Notes under the pieces: model-generated | What the model was told of the DNA's origin: nothing | The model's input: the letters and a program-made list of their open reading frames with translations, nothing else | The model's database searches: none | Source: Paracoccaceae bacterium | GTDB lineage: Bacteria; Pseudomonadota; Alphaproteobacteria; Rhodobacterales; Rhodobacteraceae | DNA length: 6,985 nt | Assembly: GCA_015485375.1 (NCBI GenBank) | Contig: WFTU01000356.1 | Span: forward strand, 1 to 6,985 | Direction of reading: 5' to 3' | Translations under genes and position numbers: made by a program | Shown here: piece by piece, positions 6,065-6,985 of the stretch | Layout of the letters: every line of letters begins with the position of its first letter | Position numbering within the stretch: the stretch's first letter is position 1

Positions 6065-6150
6065 AAATCCTTACCGGGAAAAATATTTTCTCTTCAACTT
6101 TTGTTAACGCCCGCACGCAAAACTCGCGACAAATACAACGGAATCACACC

Positions 6151-6985
6151 ATGTCGCTCGCCCTCGCCAAACGCCCCGATCCACCACCGGAAACCGCCCC
6201 GGCCACCCTGACCAAACAGCAAAAGGCAGCGATTCTGCTCAGCGTCCTGATCCGCGCCAACGCCGCGCCAAACCTCGACAATATCGCCACTGCCGCGCTG
6301 AAACAGACCGTCGATACCATGGCCACCTTCGGCGACGTCCCGCAGGCGACCGTGGACACGGTCATCCTCGAATTCCTGACCGAACTTGGCGCTTTCGGCG
6401 TCTCTCTGCGCGGCGAACTAGAGGATACGCTCAACGCGCTCAAGGGCCATGTCAGCGACAAGGTGCTGGAAAATATCCGCAAGGCCTACATCCGCTCGCC
6501 TGCTGTCGACGTCTGGACCCGCATCGCCTCCGCCGACCCCGCCGACCTGCGGACCTGTATCGAGGCCGAACATCTGCACATTGCCGCCACGGTGCTATCG
6601 AAAATCCCCTCGCCGCTGGCCGCCGAAATCCTCGGCATGATGGAACCGGATCGCGCCCGCGAAACCATGCTCGCCATCGTCAATGCCGGCGAAATCGCTC
6701 CGGATATTCTCGATTTGATCGGCCAGAGTATCAGCGAAACCCTGTTTGCCGGGGATGGCGACAGTATTTTCGACAAAACGCCGGTGGAGCGGGCGGGGGA
6801 CATCATGAACTTCACGCAAAGCGAGATTCGCGACCGGATGATGGAGGACTTCGGGAAATCGGACCCCGACACGGCGGAAAAAATCCGCAAGGCGATGTTC
6901 ACCTTCCCCGACATTCCCGAACGCATCCAGCCCCGCGATGTGCCGGCCATCCTGCGCTCCGTGCCGCAGGATGCCCTGCTTGTTG
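6151..6985 (+). CDS. fliG: Flagellar motor switch protein FliG-like, C-terminus cut by window
   Basis: The first 278 codons of an open frame that runs off the right edge. FliG forms the upper ring of the flagellar rotor switch: its N-terminus binds the MS ring (FliF), the middle binds FliM, and the C-terminus meets the stator. TKQQKAAILLSVL (21-33) is the FliG N-domain start. DVWTRIASADPADLRTCIEAEH (split around 120-141) followed by AATVLSKIPSPLAAEIL (145-161) is the middle domain. AEKIRKAMFTFPDI (242-255) is the well-conserved end of the middle domain, and AILRSVPQD (266-274) opens the torque-generating C-domain. The usual EHPQ motif of the middle domain reads EHLH here, and the N-domain is diverged. 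The ribosome binding site is weak (CGGAA about eight bases before the ATG). No other flagellar gene is in view. Confidence 0.8.
   Translation, partial: MSLALAKRPDPPPETAPATLTKQQKAAILLSVLIRANAAPNLDNIATAALKQTVDTMATFGDVPQATVDTVILEFLTELGAFGVSLRGELEDTLNALKGHVSDKVLENIRKAYIRSPAVDVWTRIASADPADLRTCIEAEHLHIAATVLSKIPSPLAAEILGMMEPDRARETMLAIVNAGEIAPDILDLIGQSISETLFAGDGDSIFDKTPVERAGDIMNFTQSEIRDRMMEDFGKSDPDTAEKIRKAMFTFPDIPERIQPRDVPAILRSVPQDALLV

Larger units (their letters stand above)
5762..6150. other. Divergent region between fabF and fliG-like gene
   Basis: This 389-base region has two parts. The left part (5762-6000) is GC-rich, carries the fabF ribosome binding site at 5767-5772 and holds the possible 49-codon minus-strand ORF. 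The right part (about 6001-6130) is clearly AT-rich, as expected for promoter DNA, and includes the LexA-box match and a 10-base palindrome AAAATATTTT at 6080-6089. I found no acpP gene and no clear sigma-70, sigma-28 or sigma-54 promoter for either flanking gene. A GCGCC/GGCGC inverted pair near 5789-5811 has a 13-base loop and no T-run. Confidence 0.6.

Noticed and set aside
6093..6107. CtrA-type site upstream of the fliG-like gene
   Set aside because: Only one TTAA half-site (in GTTAAC) is present; the second half at the required seven-base spacing is missing.
6144..6950. Minus-strand frames of 112 and 154 codons at the right end
   Set aside because: They lie opposite the FliG-like gene, whose motifs are clear. 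The minus-strand translations are Ser/Arg-rich and without domains.

Overview
The window looks like chromosomal DNA of an alphaproteobacterium, most likely of the Rhodobacterales/Rhodobacteraceae. The evidence is high GC content, strong G/C preference at third codon positions, and the head of a gene transfer agent (GTA) structural cluster of the Rhodobacter capsulatus type. This assignment rests on recognising protein families and gene order, not on a database search.

Layout, reading leftwards on the minus strand. From about 5761 down to 3515 lie two housekeeping genes that abut: fabF (3-oxoacyl-ACP synthase II) and mltG (endolytic murein transglycosylase). After a short gap comes the GTA cluster: small terminase subunit (3363-3052), large terminase subunit (about 3104-1758), HK97-type portal (1591-416), a 79-residue coiled-coil/membrane protein in the g3.5 position (419-180), and the first 21 or so codons of the prohead protease (65-1), which runs off the left edge. 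These are the DNA-packaging and head genes. The terminase pumps DNA through the portal into a prohead matured by the protease. A near-consensus sigma-70 promoter (TTGACA-N17-TATAAC) lies between mltG and the small terminase gene and could drive the cluster. Its -35 box sits inside an imperfect dyad.

On the plus strand a diverged fliG-like flagellar motor switch gene starts at 6151 and runs off the right edge. The 389-base divergent region between fabF and this gene holds an exact match to the alphaproteobacterial LexA/SOS box (GAAC-N7-GAAC). It also holds a possible 49-codon ORF on the minus strand with a good ribosome binding site, placed where an SOS-controlled gene would be.

The most unusual feature is a family of three near-identical palindromes, core CCACTAAAC-YR-GTTTAGTGG. 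All three sit in gaps between GTA genes: one in the g3.5/protease gap and two in the terminase/portal gap. GTA head genes are usually packed tightly, so the enlarged gaps carrying the same palindrome suggest either operators for an unknown regulator, RNA hairpins that tune segments of the GTA transcript, or a small mobile palindromic repeat.

No tRNA, rRNA, CRISPR array, transposase or plasmid origin is visible.
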